Source: Treponema sp. (lineage in GTDB: Bacteria; Spirochaetota; Spirochaetia; Treponematales; Treponemataceae). From it: 64,000 bases of DNA. The notes under the pieces were generated by a model. The model did no database searches and had not been told where the DNA came from. It saw only the letters and a program-made list of their open reading frames with translations. The stretch covers positions 186,001 through 250,000 of the forward strand of contig JAEESN010000001.1 of NCBI GenBank assembly GCA_016286365.1, written 5' to 3'. The position numbers were made by a program, and so were the translations under genes. Position 1 is the first letter of the stretch; each line of letters opens with the position of its first letter. Shown in pieces: positions 26,166-34,708 of this stretch.

Positions 26166-27527
26166 TCACGCGTTTTTCATAAAATCCACGACTTCTGCAA
26201 CAAGGTAGAATGAACCTGTAACTAAGAGGGTAACGCCCTGTTCTGCAGACTCTTCGAATGCTTTTTTAATCATCATCTTATAATCTGCATCGGCACTAAA
26301 GTCTAAGCCCGCTTCTTTCATAGCATTTTTTTCGCGGTTTATGTCCGACTGTTTTTTATCGCCCGGGCGTGTTACATATATTTTATTGAACCTATATTTG
26401 AATAAACCAGCTATATCTTCTATGTCCTTATCGATTGCGCATGCAAAAAGAAGGTTTACTTTATTTTCCCCAAGGATTTTATTAAGCGTGTCGATTGTGA
26501 CTTTTATGCTGTTATAGGTATGAGCTCCGTCCAAGATGAGGTTTGGAATCTCTTTATAACCCTTTGGTTTTTCTATGATTTCGAATCTTCCCGGTAATTT
26601 TGCCTTTGAAAGTCCTTTTTCGATTATTGATTCATCAAGATTTGGAAGGATTTTTCTTACCGCTATTGCCGCCATAGCCGCATTCTGAATCTGCATTTTT
26701 CCGAGCATGCTCATATTTGTGTCTATAGGCCGGTTAAAGATTTCTGATTCAAAATGAATGTTCATTTTTTTGTTTTTAAAACTGTAGCTTGCGTTTTTGA
26801 TTAAGTCTTCCACAAAATAACAAGGAGCGTGACGTGTAAATGCCTTTTCGCTGAATACTCTTTTTACACTCTGAGTTTGCTGCTGTGCAACAATTACCGG
26901 TGTGCAGTTTTTAATGATTCCGGCTTTTTCCGCAGCAATTTTTTCGAGGGTATCGCCAAGAAATTCTGTGTGTTCAAGCTCAATCTGAGTAATACAGCAC
27001 AGGCGTGGACGGATGATATTTGTTGCATCAAGTCGGCCGCCAAGTCCTACTTCGAAAACTGACCAGTCAACATTTGCGTTTTTAAAGCACAAAAATGCAA
27101 AGAGTGTGACAAGCTCAAACCATGTGATGGCACGGTCAGCGGGCAGGGTGAGAATGGATTCTATATTCGGAACCATCTCTTTTATAGTCTGTTCATAGAT
27201 TTTTTCATCAAAAAAGCCGGAAGGTTTACAGATTCTTTCACGGAAATCGCTTATATGTGGGGATGAATAAAGGCCTACGTTGTATCCTGCTTCTTCTAAG
27301 ATACAGGCAATCATCTTTGAAACTGAGCCTTTTCCCTTGGATCCGGCAACATGAACGCAGGGAGCAAAATCCTGTGGATTATCAAAACGTTTGCATAGAT
27401 AATCTATTGTGTCGAGCCAGAAAATGTCTTTTTGAGGAAGCTGTTCAAAATTTAAATAATCATCAAGCCAGTCCTGGAAAACTTCTATTGCATTCATATC
27501 TTGAGCAGAGTATAAATTTTTTTTCAT
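26166..27527 (-). CDS. folC: Folylpolyglutamate/dihydrofolate synthase
   Basis: A 453-residue Mur-ligase-like enzyme that adds glutamate to folate. ATP loop HVAGSKGKGSVSKMIA (59-74), CITQIELEHTEFLGDTLEKIAAEKAGIIK (central), and LDGAHTYNS, the DGAHN-type motif with Thr in place of Asn. Slightly longer than the usual 420-430 residues. Divergent from trpS. Confidence 0.92.
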   Translation of the reverse strand: MKKNLYSAQDMNAIEVFQDWLDDYLNFEQLPQKDIFWLDTIDYLCKRFDNPQDFAPCVHVAGSKGKGSVSKMIACILEEAGYNVGLYSSPHISDFRERICKPSGFFDEKIYEQTIKEMVPNIESILTLPADRAITWFELVTLFAFLCFKNANVDWSVFEVGLGGRLDATNIIRPRLCCITQIELEHTEFLGDTLEKIAAEKAGIIKNCTPVIVAQQQTQSVKRVFSEKAFTRHAPCYFVEDLIKNASYSFKNKKMNIHFESEIFNRPIDTNMSMLGKMQIQNAAMAAIAVRKILPNLDESIIEKGLSKAKLPGRFEIIEKPKGYKEIPNLILDGAHTYNSIKVTIDTLNKILGENKVNLLFACAIDKDIEDIAGLFKYRFNKIYVTRPGDKKQSDINREKNAMKEAGLDFSADADYKMMIKKAFEESAEQGVTLLVTGSFYLVAEVVDFMKNA

Positions 27528-27605
27528 TTTATTGCTATATAAATCATTGAAAGAAAAAAAAGAAAACTGTAAAATAAGAAAAATTTTTTAAGAAAGGAAT
27601 TAATT

Positions 27606-28706
27606 ATGAGTGAAGAAATCCTGAATACAGATATCAATGCAAGTTATGCTGCCGCAATCGAAAGAAGTAAAAAACTCGAAGATGATTTAATCAAAAATCC
27701 TAAAAAATACAGAGTTTTAACAGGCGACAGACCTACAGGACTTTTACACATAGGTCACTATTTTGGAAGTCTTCAGAACCGTGTACGCCTTGCAAATCTT
27801 GGTGTTCCTACAATGATTTTAATTGCAGACTATCAGGTTTTAACAGACCACGATGCTTTCGATAAAATCAGCCAGAATACAAAACAGCTTGTAATCGACT
27901 ACCTTGCAGCAGGAATTAATCCCGAAAAACAGGATGTAATCATCTATCCTCACTCATATATCCCCGAAGCTAACCAGCTCATGATTCCTTTTTTAACACT
28001 GATTTCTAACTCTGAATTAAGCCGTAATCCTACCGTAAAAGAAGAAATCCAGTCTGCAGGTTTAACAAATGTAAATGCGGGAATGTATACATATCCTGTT
28101 CACCAGGCTGTAGATATCCTTTTCTGTAAAGGAAACGTTGTACCGGCCGGAAAAGACCAGTTACCACACATCGAAATGGCACGTACAATCGCAAGCCGCT
28201 TTAATAAAAAATTCTGTACAGATATGGGAAAAGAACCTGTATTCCCGCTGCCTGAGGTTTTACTTTCTAAAACACCTATGATTTTGGGGCTTGACGGAAG
28301 CCAGAAGATGTCTAAATCACGCGGAAACGCAATCATGCTTTCTGCGACAGAAGACGAAACTGCAAAACTGATTAAAAAAGCAAAGACAGACCAGGAAAGA
28401 AACATCACATACGATCCTGTAAACCGCCCGGAAGTAGCAAACCTTCTTATGCTCATAAGCCTTTGTACCGGCGAAGCTCCAGAAGCTATTGCTGCACGTA
28501 TTGGAGACGGTGGCGGCGGAATGCTTAAATCTATCTTAACAGAAGCTATGAACGAAAAACTCAAGCCATTAAGAGCAGAAAGAGCAAGACTTGAACAGGA
28601 TCCTGAATATATCCGTAAGGTACTGAACGACGGTGTTAAAAAAGCACGCGAAATCGCAGTAAAAACACTGGACGAAGTTCGAGAAAGAATGAATATGGTG
28701 ATTTAA
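27606..28706 (+). CDS. trpS: Tryptophanyl-tRNA synthetase
   Basis: A 366-residue class I synthetase. GDRPTGLLHIGHYFG contains the HIGH motif (48-51), and KMSKSRGNAI carries KMSKS (234-238). It has a ~38-residue N-terminal extension compared with typical ~330-residue TrpRS. Starts behind AGAAAGGAA. No T-box leader is seen. An intrinsic terminator follows. Confidence 0.95.
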   Translation: MSEEILNTDINASYAAAIERSKKLEDDLIKNPKKYRVLTGDRPTGLLHIGHYFGSLQNRVRLANLGVPTMILIADYQVLTDHDAFDKISQNTKQLVIDYLAAGINPEKQDVIIYPHSYIPEANQLMIPFLTLISNSELSRNPTVKEEIQSAGLTNVNAGMYTYPVHQAVDILFCKGNVVPAGKDQLPHIEMARTIASRFNKKFCTDMGKEPVFPLPEVLLSKTPMILGLDGSQKMSKSRGNAIMLSATEDETAKLIKKAKTDQERNITYDPVNRPEVANLLMLISLCTGEAPEAIAARIGDGGGGMLKSILTEAMNEKLKPLRAERARLEQDPEYIRKVLNDGVKKAREIAVKTLDEVRERMNMVI

Positions 28707-28743
28707 TTTGCCCGATTAAATAAATCGATGAATAAAGAAATCT

Positions 28744-28779
28744 GCCGGAGGTCTGCAATGCATTCATCCGGCATTTTTT
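28744..28779 (+). terminator. trpS terminator
   Basis: GCCGGA (28744-28749) pairs with TCCGGC (28767-28772), with a loop partly paired by TGCAATGCA, followed by ATTTTTTT. Confidence 0.75.
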
Positions 28780-30168
28780 TTAACCGTTCATCCGCGCTTT
28801 TACAAGCTCAAGTAATTTTTCCCTTTCGTTTATTTCAGGCGCTTCGAGTACTTTTTCAAAAAGTTCATTTAGAATCTGTCCAATCTGTTTTCCGGGTTTA
28901 ATTCCAAGCTGAATAAGGTCGTTTCCGTTTATCTTTAAATCCTTTAATCCAAGAACAGATTTTTCTTCGTTCAAGGCTGTAACTCTTTCTTTTAATTCAA
29001 TCAAAAGTCTGCAGCTTTCAGAATCGTGCTTACGTACATCTTCGTTATACTTTCCATACATATCAGAAAGCCGGAGGTCGATTAAATCATCAATGTATTC
29101 AATTCCCACCTTTACCATAAATCTTCTTACGGCAGCATCACCCCAGTCAGGAGTGTAGTGGAACATATGGCATTCAATAAGGTGGCATACGTAATCAATT
29201 TCTGCATTGCTGAATTTTAATCTTGTTAAAATCTCACGCGCAATTTTTGCTGAATACATCTCGTGATTATAAAAATGATAGATTGTAAAACCATTTTCCT
29301 TTACTTCTGTTTTTGACACAGGCTTTCCAATGTCGTGTAAGAGGGCGGCCATGCGTAAAAGAGGTTTATCCTTTGGAGCTCCATCACAGGCATAAATCAA
29401 ATGGTCTAATACATCAAAAATGTGATAGCTTCTGTCATCCTTTTGAACACAGCCACGGCAGGATAAAAGCTCTGGAATAAAGATTTTTAAAATCCCTGTT
29501 TCTTCCATCATTTTTATGCCCAAAGAAGGAAGTGGGGCCGAAAGAAGCTTTAAAAATTCGTCCCGGAAGCGTTCAACACTTATAGATGCTATTTTTTTCT
29601 GAACATCTTCCTTGAACATTTCTGAATATGTCTGATTTTCTATACTAAATTTGAGTTTTCCTGCAAATCTTATGCCCCGCACAGGCCTTAATCCGTCTTC
29701 CATAAAGCGTTCATGAGCGTTTCCAACCGTTCTGATTATCTTTTTCTTTATGTCATGGCGTCCGCCATAAGGATCTACGATTTTTCCGTCTGAAAGGTTT
29801 ACGGCAATGGCATTAATCGTAAAATCACGGCGGCTTAAATCTTCTTCGATTGTGGCTGCATAATTTACAGAATCCGGGTGCCTTCCGTCTGAATATCCAG
29901 CTTCTGTTCTGAAAGTCGTAACTTCTATTTCTTCGCCCATAAAGTGAACGGTAACAGTTCCGTGTTCAAAGCCTGTAGGAATAACTACGCGGAACATCTT
30001 CATAACATCCTGTGGAGTTGCATTTGTAGCCACATCATAATCAGAGGCTGTTTTTTTTAGGAAAATATCGCGGACAGCACCGCCAACGAGGTATGCTTTA
30101 AAATTATTTTTTACAAAAACTTCGTTGAAATTCTTTAATATATCTGGAATCTTAATCTTATTTTTCAT
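28780..30168 (-). CDS. CCA-adding enzyme / poly(A) polymerase with HD domain
   Basis: A 462-residue class II nucleotidyltransferase. YLVGGAVRDIFL (27-38) with catalytic DYD (43-45), then EEDLSRRDFTINAIA and the PYGGRHDI motif. A C-terminal HD domain (AALLHDIGKPVSK; Y-H-F-Y-N-H-E) follows. It adds or repairs the CCA end of tRNAs or polyadenylates RNA. The tRNA-Thr here does not encode CCA, consistent with a need for it. The upstream membrane-protein gene ends one base before its start. Confidence 0.92.
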   Translation of the reverse strand: MKNKIKIPDILKNFNEVFVKNNFKAYLVGGAVRDIFLKKTASDYDVATNATPQDVMKMFRVVIPTGFEHGTVTVHFMGEEIEVTTFRTEAGYSDGRHPDSVNYAATIEEDLSRRDFTINAIAVNLSDGKIVDPYGGRHDIKKKIIRTVGNAHERFMEDGLRPVRGIRFAGKLKFSIENQTYSEMFKEDVQKKIASISVERFRDEFLKLLSAPLPSLGIKMMEETGILKIFIPELLSCRGCVQKDDRSYHIFDVLDHLIYACDGAPKDKPLLRMAALLHDIGKPVSKTEVKENGFTIYHFYNHEMYSAKIAREILTRLKFSNAEIDYVCHLIECHMFHYTPDWGDAAVRRFMVKVGIEYIDDLIDLRLSDMYGKYNEDVRKHDSESCRLLIELKERVTALNEEKSVLGLKDLKINGNDLIQLGIKPGKQIGQILNELFEKVLEAPEINEREKLLELVKARMNG

Positions 30169-30169
30169 C

Positions 30170-30541
30170 TTAAAAACCTACAGAAAGCTCTCTTATGACA
30201 GTCGAATAAATAATAAAAAATACGTTGAATCCCATGCAAAAAAGCATCACAATCATAGCGCCAATGCAGTGTTTTTTAGATTCATGCGTAAACATAAAAA
30301 ATAAGTTTTCAAGAAAACCGCTGAATGCTAAAAAACAGCAGATGATTGAGCTTACAGAAAGAGTGTTCAAAATCAAAAGAAGGCTTTTATCTAAAAAGTT
30401 CTGAAAATTCCCGATTAAATAAAGGCTGAACAAAAGGATGCAGAATAACATGAGTATTGCAACAAGACTTTTTGTCAGCTTATAGAGAATTAAAAATGAT
30501 TTACTTTCCGTAAAAAATGTGTTTTTTTTAGTATTTTCCAT
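30170..30541 (-). CDS. Small membrane protein, unknown
   Basis: A 123-residue protein with four hydrophobic segments (about 24-48, 56-78 and two more near 90-115 with short links). No motif recognised. It starts at the divergent region shared with the 30600 gene and is followed by the CCA enzyme one base after its stop, so the two are likely cotranscribed. Confidence 0.6.
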   Translation of the reverse strand: MENTKKNTFFTESKSFLILYKLTKSLVAILMLFCILLFSLYLIGNFQNFLDKSLLLILNTLSVSSIICCFLAFSGFLENLFFMFTHESKKHCIGAMIVMLFCMGFNVFFIIYSTVIRELSVGF

Positions 30542-30599
30542 TCACAAATCTGCTGTTTTTTGTTAATTATTATAATAATAAAATATAAGGTTTAAGTAA

Positions 30600-31313
30600 A
30601 TGAAGAAATCTAATATTTGTCTTTTAATCATTCTGATATTTTCAGGCTTTGTTTTCTGGAAAGGATGGACAAGCCTAAGAGTAAAACCTGAAAAATTTGG
30701 TATTGTAATTTCTAAAACAAACGGAATAAACGAAAAACCTGTTGTTAATGGTGAGTTTGCATGGAACTGGCAGTTCCTTCTTCCTACAAATGCAGAATTA
30801 AAGCTCTTTTCGATTGAACCTGTTTCTGTTACTCAGACTATTACAGGAAATCTTCCATCGGGAGAATTATATACAAAATATCTTGATTCTTCTTACCGTT
30901 TTGATTACAGGTTTACGATTGATGTCTCTCTTACTTTATCCCCGGAAGCTGTAATCGAACTTATAAAACTTAATCAGATTACAAACGAAGAAGATTTAAA
31001 AACTTATCTTACAAATGCAGGAAAAACAGTAGCTCAGTTTACGGCTGATTATTATCTTAAAAAAATGCAGGAAAACCCGAACTTCCGACCTGAATCTGTA
31101 AAAAGAGAAGATATACTTCGTTCAATCCAGGTGTATAAGGATTTTCCTCTTGTAGAAGTATTTATGCTCTCTGTAACAGAAGCAGTTGTTCCTGATTACG
31201 AAATGTATAATAAATTAAAGTCACATTTTATGACTTCCCCAGAGCTTTCTTCGGCTTCAATCCCAAAACTTACTCAAGAAACAGAGGTAAAAAATGATGT
31301 TCAAAAAAATTAA
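30600..31313 (+). CDS. Membrane-anchored protein, possibly SPFH-like
   Basis: A 237-residue protein with one N-terminal membrane segment (about 5-22). LRVKPEKFGIVISKTNGIN and VNGEFAWNWQFLLPTNAEL resemble the opening strands of band-7/SPFH proteins (V-x-P-G-x-x-G-V). YDYRFTIDVSLTLSPE, long helices and VFMLSVTEAVVPDYEMYNKLK follow. The assignment is weak. Its end overlaps the chorismate mutase start by 20 bases. Confidence 0.55.
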   Translation: MKKSNICLLIILIFSGFVFWKGWTSLRVKPEKFGIVISKTNGINEKPVVNGEFAWNWQFLLPTNAELKLFSIEPVSVTQTITGNLPSGELYTKYLDSSYRFDYRFTIDVSLTLSPEAVIELIKLNQITNEEDLKTYLTNAGKTVAQFTADYYLKKMQENPNFRPESVKREDILRSIQVYKDFPLVEVFMLSVTEAVVPDYEMYNKLKSHFMTSPELSSASIPKLTQETEVKNDVQKN

Positions 31314-31686
31314 GGCTATAAGGGGAGCAACTGGAGCAGAAAACACTAAGGCTTCCATAACAGAAAATGTATGTGCTCTTTGTAACGAGCTTTTCCGTGT
31401 AAATAAATTAAAGCAGAAAGATCTTGTTTCCATTCAGTTTTCCGTAACAGACGACATTGATGAATTAAATCCCTGCACCGCATTACGTCTTTCCCTTACA
31501 GATGGAAAACTCATCTTTGATTCAACAAAGGTTGCCTTATTCTGCACTCAGGAAGCAAAAATCAAAAATTATTTACCAAAGATGATTCGCGTTATGATTA
31601 CAGCATATTCAAATAAACCTGTAAAAAATATTTACATAAACGGAGCCGAAAAGCTTAGACCCGATCTGGCAGGTAAAAACCGATGA
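31294..31686 (+). CDS. aroH: Chorismate mutase, AroH type
   Basis: A 130-residue protein. AIRGATGAENTKASITENVCALCNELFRVN at the start and VSIQFSVTDDIDELNPCTALR are the AroH-type active-site segments (conserved R, E and the beta-strand Q-F-S-V-T-D). It converts chorismate to prephenate for Phe/Tyr synthesis. Starts behind GAGGT within the preceding gene; its stop overlaps the glgA start by four bases. Confidence 0.88.
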   Translation: MMFKKIKAIRGATGAENTKASITENVCALCNELFRVNKLKQKDLVSIQFSVTDDIDELNPCTALRLSLTDGKLIFDSTKVALFCTQEAKIKNYLPKMIRVMITAYSNKPVKNIYINGAEKLRPDLAGKNR

Positions 31687-33260
31687 ACATCTGGATTTGC
31701 AGTATGGAATGTGCCGGAATCATAGAAGCCGGCGGTGTTAAAAACGTTACTTTTTCTTTGTGCAAGGAATTTGCTGCTCTTGGTCACGAAGTTACTCTTT
31801 TTATCCCGGTTTTTAAAACAAATTCCTGGGATTATATATCTGACTTAAAAAAAGATTTTATTAAGAACGTAGTGATTAAACACTGCGGAAAAGAAGAGAC
31901 TATCAGCTATTCAAAGGCTGTTTTTAAAGACGAAAAATTTAATATCATTTTTATAAATCACCCGGCTTTCGAAGAAAAAGAAGCTGTTTACACTTACACG
32001 GCAAACGAGCAGAAAAAAAATCCTGAATTCGTAAAGGGAATGGGACATAAAGATACTCTCTTTCTGGACTCCCTTTATTCAAAAGCTGTTGCAACTTACG
32101 GCGAATATGCTGCAAAAGAAGAGTTGCCGGACATAATGCACTGTCAGGATGCATCTACAGCTTTAGTTCCAGTGTACATAAGATTTATGGCCGAGTTTCA
32201 TAAAACTGTTTCTGTTATAACGATTCACAATGCGGGGCCGGCCTACCACCACAATTATTCAAGCATAGGCGAAGCGGCATGGTTTACCGATCTTTCACAG
32301 CAGATTTTGAGCGGAGCCTTGAACGGGACTAAGGTGGAACCATACCTTCTGGCCAGTAACGCGGGGGCCTCGATTACGACGGTATCGGAAAACTATGCAA
32401 TGGAATTAAAGGACCCTTTTAATAAGGACGAGACAGAGGGACTTGCACCTATTTTCTTTTCAAGAAGTACAAAGATTACCGGGATTACAAACGGAATAGA
32501 CTTTGAACGCTACGATCCATCCGACGTAAAAGTTTCGAATCTTCCGTATGCCTTTAATCCCGAAACCGGCGACCTTGAAGGAAAATACAAATGCAGAGAA
32601 TATTTTTTCGAAGAAATTCTTAAAAACCAGGAATATGAATGCGAGCTTCCTGTCTACGGCGAAATTGAATGTACCGACTACAAAAAAAATATTTTTATTG
32701 TTTACCACGGTCGAATCACAACACAAAAGGGGCTTTCAGTTTTAATTGAATCAATCCCGGTAATCTTAAATAATTTTGATAACGTATACTTTCTGATTGC
32801 AGGCCAGGGAGAAATCGGTCTTGAAGAACAGCTCAAGGTTTTATGTACAGCGCAGAAAGGAAGGGTTGTTTTTATAAACGGATACGAAAAATCTCTTGCG
32901 CGCCTTACAAATGCAGTTGGTGATTTTATTGTTCTTCCAAGTTTTTTTGAACCGTGCGGCCTTGAAGATTTTATCTCTCAGATTTACGGAACTCTTCCTG
33001 TTGCCCATAAAACAGGCGGATTGAATAAAATCCTAAATAATCAGACAGGATTTTTATATAAAAAAAATACATCTGCATCGCTTACGGCAAAGCTTTCCGA
33101 AGTAATCACTATAAAAAAATATTGCCCGCAGAAAATAGACGAAATAATTTCTTATGCATCCAAATATGTAAGGGAAAATTATTTATGGTCAAAAGTGATT
33201 ACCGATAAGTATATTCCTTTTTTCAACGAAATTTTAAAAAAAAATGATAAGTCCTATTGA
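31683..33260 (+). CDS. glgA: Glycogen/starch synthase (GT5)
   Basis: A 525-residue glycosyltransferase. The N-terminal domain has EAGGVKNVTFSLCKEFAALGHEVTLFIP, a variant of the usual KTGGLADV substrate loop. HCQDASTALVPVY and TIHNAGPAYHH are conserved, as is GITNGIDFERYDP. The C-terminal GT-B domain has VYHGRITTQKGLSVLIE and LPSFFEPCGLEDFISQIYGTLPVAHKTGGLNK. It extends glycogen from ADP-glucose. The ATGA overlap with aroH suggests one operon although the pathways differ. Confidence 0.88.
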   Translation: MNIWICSMECAGIIEAGGVKNVTFSLCKEFAALGHEVTLFIPVFKTNSWDYISDLKKDFIKNVVIKHCGKEETISYSKAVFKDEKFNIIFINHPAFEEKEAVYTYTANEQKKNPEFVKGMGHKDTLFLDSLYSKAVATYGEYAAKEELPDIMHCQDASTALVPVYIRFMAEFHKTVSVITIHNAGPAYHHNYSSIGEAAWFTDLSQQILSGALNGTKVEPYLLASNAGASITTVSENYAMELKDPFNKDETEGLAPIFFSRSTKITGITNGIDFERYDPSDVKVSNLPYAFNPETGDLEGKYKCREYFFEEILKNQEYECELPVYGEIECTDYKKNIFIVYHGRITTQKGLSVLIESIPVILNNFDNVYFLIAGQGEIGLEEQLKVLCTAQKGRVVFINGYEKSLARLTNAVGDFIVLPSFFEPCGLEDFISQIYGTLPVAHKTGGLNKILNNQTGFLYKKNTSASLTAKLSEVITIKKYCPQKIDEIISYASKYVRENYLWSKVITDKYIPFFNEILKKNDKSY

Positions 33261-33288
33261 CTAAAAAAGGGATAATTAATATTATAAT
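33257..33288 (+). promoter_or_regulatory. Promoter of the tRNA unit
   Basis: TTGACT at 33257-33262 overlaps the glgA stop. TATAAT is at 33283-33288 (20-base spacer); a 17-base spacer would instead use TATTAT at 33280-33285. The tRNA starts about 32 bases downstream. Confidence 0.6.
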
Positions 33289-33319
33289 CAACATTGAACG
33301 TGGCTAACGTACAATAAAT

Positions 33320-33392
33320 GCTGCTTTAGCTCAGCTGGTAGAGCACGTGATTTGTAATCTCGGGGTCGTGGGTCCAAATCCTACAAGCAGCT
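33320..33392 (+). tRNA. tRNA-Thr (TGT)
   Basis: Full cloverleaf. Acceptor GCTGCTT pairs perfectly with AAGCAGC; D stem GCTC/GAGC. The anticodon arm is CGTGA-TTTGTAA-TCTCG with anticodon TGT. The T arm is GTGGG-TCCAAAT-CCTAC and the discriminator is T. CCA is not encoded. The anticodon stem has a U-U opposition at the third pair (29-41). Confidence 0.93.
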
Positions 33393-33398
33393 GGCTCT

Positions 33399-33481
33399 GG
33401 GGAGTTTCTAGAGTGGTCAAATAGGACAGACTGTAAATCTGTTGGCTTTCGCCTTCTGAGGTTCGAATCCTCAACTCCCCA
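33399..33481 (+). tRNA. tRNA-Tyr (GTA)
   Basis: Class II tRNA of 83 bases. Acceptor GGGGAGT/ACTCCCC; anticodon arm ACAGA-CTGTAAA-TCTGT with anticodon GTA. A long variable arm closes with GGC/GCC-type pairing, and the T loop is TTCGAAT. Discriminator A. Six bases after the tRNA-Thr, so one transcript. Confidence 0.95.
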
Positions 33482-33490
33482 AGTTTTTCA

Positions 33491-33520
33491 AGAGTTAGAA
33501 CATTTCTAACTCTTTTTTTT
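33491..33520 (+). terminator. tRNA unit terminator
   Basis: AGAGTTAGAA (33491-33500) pairs perfectly with TTCTAACTCT (33504-33513) over a three-base loop. Seven more Ts follow. Confidence 0.9.
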
Positions 33521-33572
33521 TACCTTGGTTTTACCTTGGAATGAAGACTCAAAGAAGGGGATAGGGAATAAG

Positions 33573-34505
33573 TTGGTAATTCATTTTTGGGGTGTAAGAG
33601 GTTCCTTACCAACGCCGCTCACACCACAGCAGGTACAATCAAAAATCATGGCTGTTATACAGCGAGCATCACCGGAAGATCTGGTTTCACCCGAAGCCAG
33701 GTCAAAGTTCATTGCAAATCTTCCTTCATGGATTTACGGAACAACCGGTGGTAATACTGCATGTGTAGAACTCCTTCATAACGACACACATATCATCCTT
33801 GATGCAGGAACTGGTTTAAGGGTTTTGGGTAAAAACCGAAAATGTCCCGAAAAATATCATCTTTTCCTTTCGCATTTTCACTGGGATCACATTCAGGGGT
33901 TTCCGTTCTTTGACCACGCATTCAATTCAACAGTTAAATTCGAAATATATTCACATTACGAAGACAGTAAAAAATATTTCTGGGATCAGGTAATCGAACC
34001 TTACAGTCCGCCTTCTGTTGCAATGGCTTTTACTAAAAACATCAACTTTAACCTTCTTGAACAGAACAAGGAATACAACATCGAAGGCATTAAAGTTAAT
34101 TCTCAGGAAATGAGGCATCCTGGAAAATCATATTCCTATTCTTTCGAAGCAGATGGAAAGAAGTTCGTTTATGCCACAGACGTAGAATTAAAATCAACTG
34201 ATTATAAAAATACAAACGAAGGAAAACAGGTTTTCCAGAACGCAGACGTAATCGTAATCGATTCTCAGTACACCGTAGAAGAAGTTTACAGAAAAGAAAA
34301 CTGGGGTCATTCAGCTTTCTGTTATGTAATCGACTTTGCCGTTTACTGGAACATCAAAAAGATTTATTTATTCCATCACGAACCAACCTATGATGATAAA
34401 AAACTCAACTCAATCCTTCAGGCTGCAAGATGGTATGCTCAGTTTATCAATCATTCAGATATCGAGATTTACCTTGCAAAAGAAGATATGGAGATTACCT
34501 TATGA
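33573..34505 (+). CDS. Metallo-beta-lactamase-fold hydrolase
   Basis: TTG 33573 is chosen: AAAGAAGGGG lies upstream, and the product then begins VIHFWGVRGSLPTP, the standard start of this family. An in-frame TTG at 33525 would add 16 residues right after the tRNA terminator. About 310 residues. LSHFHWDHIQGFPFF holds HxHxDH; GNTACVELL, LDAGTGLR, MRHPGKSYSY and a late H supply the other metal ligands. Related proteins are cyclic-nucleotide phosphodiesterases or RNase Z-like enzymes; the substrate here is unknown. It opens the mltG-dnaG-rpoD run, with a four-base overlap to the next gene. Confidence 0.85.
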   Translation: MVIHFWGVRGSLPTPLTPQQVQSKIMAVIQRASPEDLVSPEARSKFIANLPSWIYGTTGGNTACVELLHNDTHIILDAGTGLRVLGKNRKCPEKYHLFLSHFHWDHIQGFPFFDHAFNSTVKFEIYSHYEDSKKYFWDQVIEPYSPPSVAMAFTKNINFNLLEQNKEYNIEGIKVNSQEMRHPGKSYSYSFEADGKKFVYATDVELKSTDYKNTNEGKQVFQNADVIVIDSQYTVEEVYRKENWGHSAFCYVIDFAVYWNIKKIYLFHHEPTYDDKKLNSILQAARWYAQFINHSDIEIYLAKEDMEITL

Positions 34506-34708
34506 TAACTTCTTTAAATCCGGTACAGAAGCCGGAAACATTTAAATTATCATATAATTTTTCTTCAAGAGAGATTGCAATTCTTGCACGTTTTTTCCGC
34601 GACAATCAGGATAAACTTCCCGAAGGTCTTGAAACTTTTACCAAATCATTGGAAGATTCTGTATATAATTCACTATCACTGGAAGAGGCCAGACTTTTTT
34701 ACTCATGA
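34502..34708 (+). CDS. Small conserved-looking protein, unknown
   Basis: A 68-residue protein. ATG 34502 forms an ATGA overlap with the MBL gene, and its own end overlaps the mltG start by four bases, which argues strongly for translation. The sequence is helical with SSREIAILARFFRDN and LPEGLETFTKSLEDSVYNSL. No family recognised. Confidence 0.75.
   Translation: MITSLNPVQKPETFKLSYNFSSREIAILARFFRDNQDKLPEGLETFTKSLEDSVYNSLSLEEARLFYS

Noticed and set aside
27528-27605. T-box leader before trpS
   Set aside because: Fewer than 80 bases of AT-rich sequence with no T-box consensus or terminator.
33525-33572. Upstream TTG start for the MBL hydrolase
   Set aside because: It adds 16 residues not typical of the family and lies next to the tRNA terminator; TTG 33573 has a ribosome site and gives the standard N-terminus.
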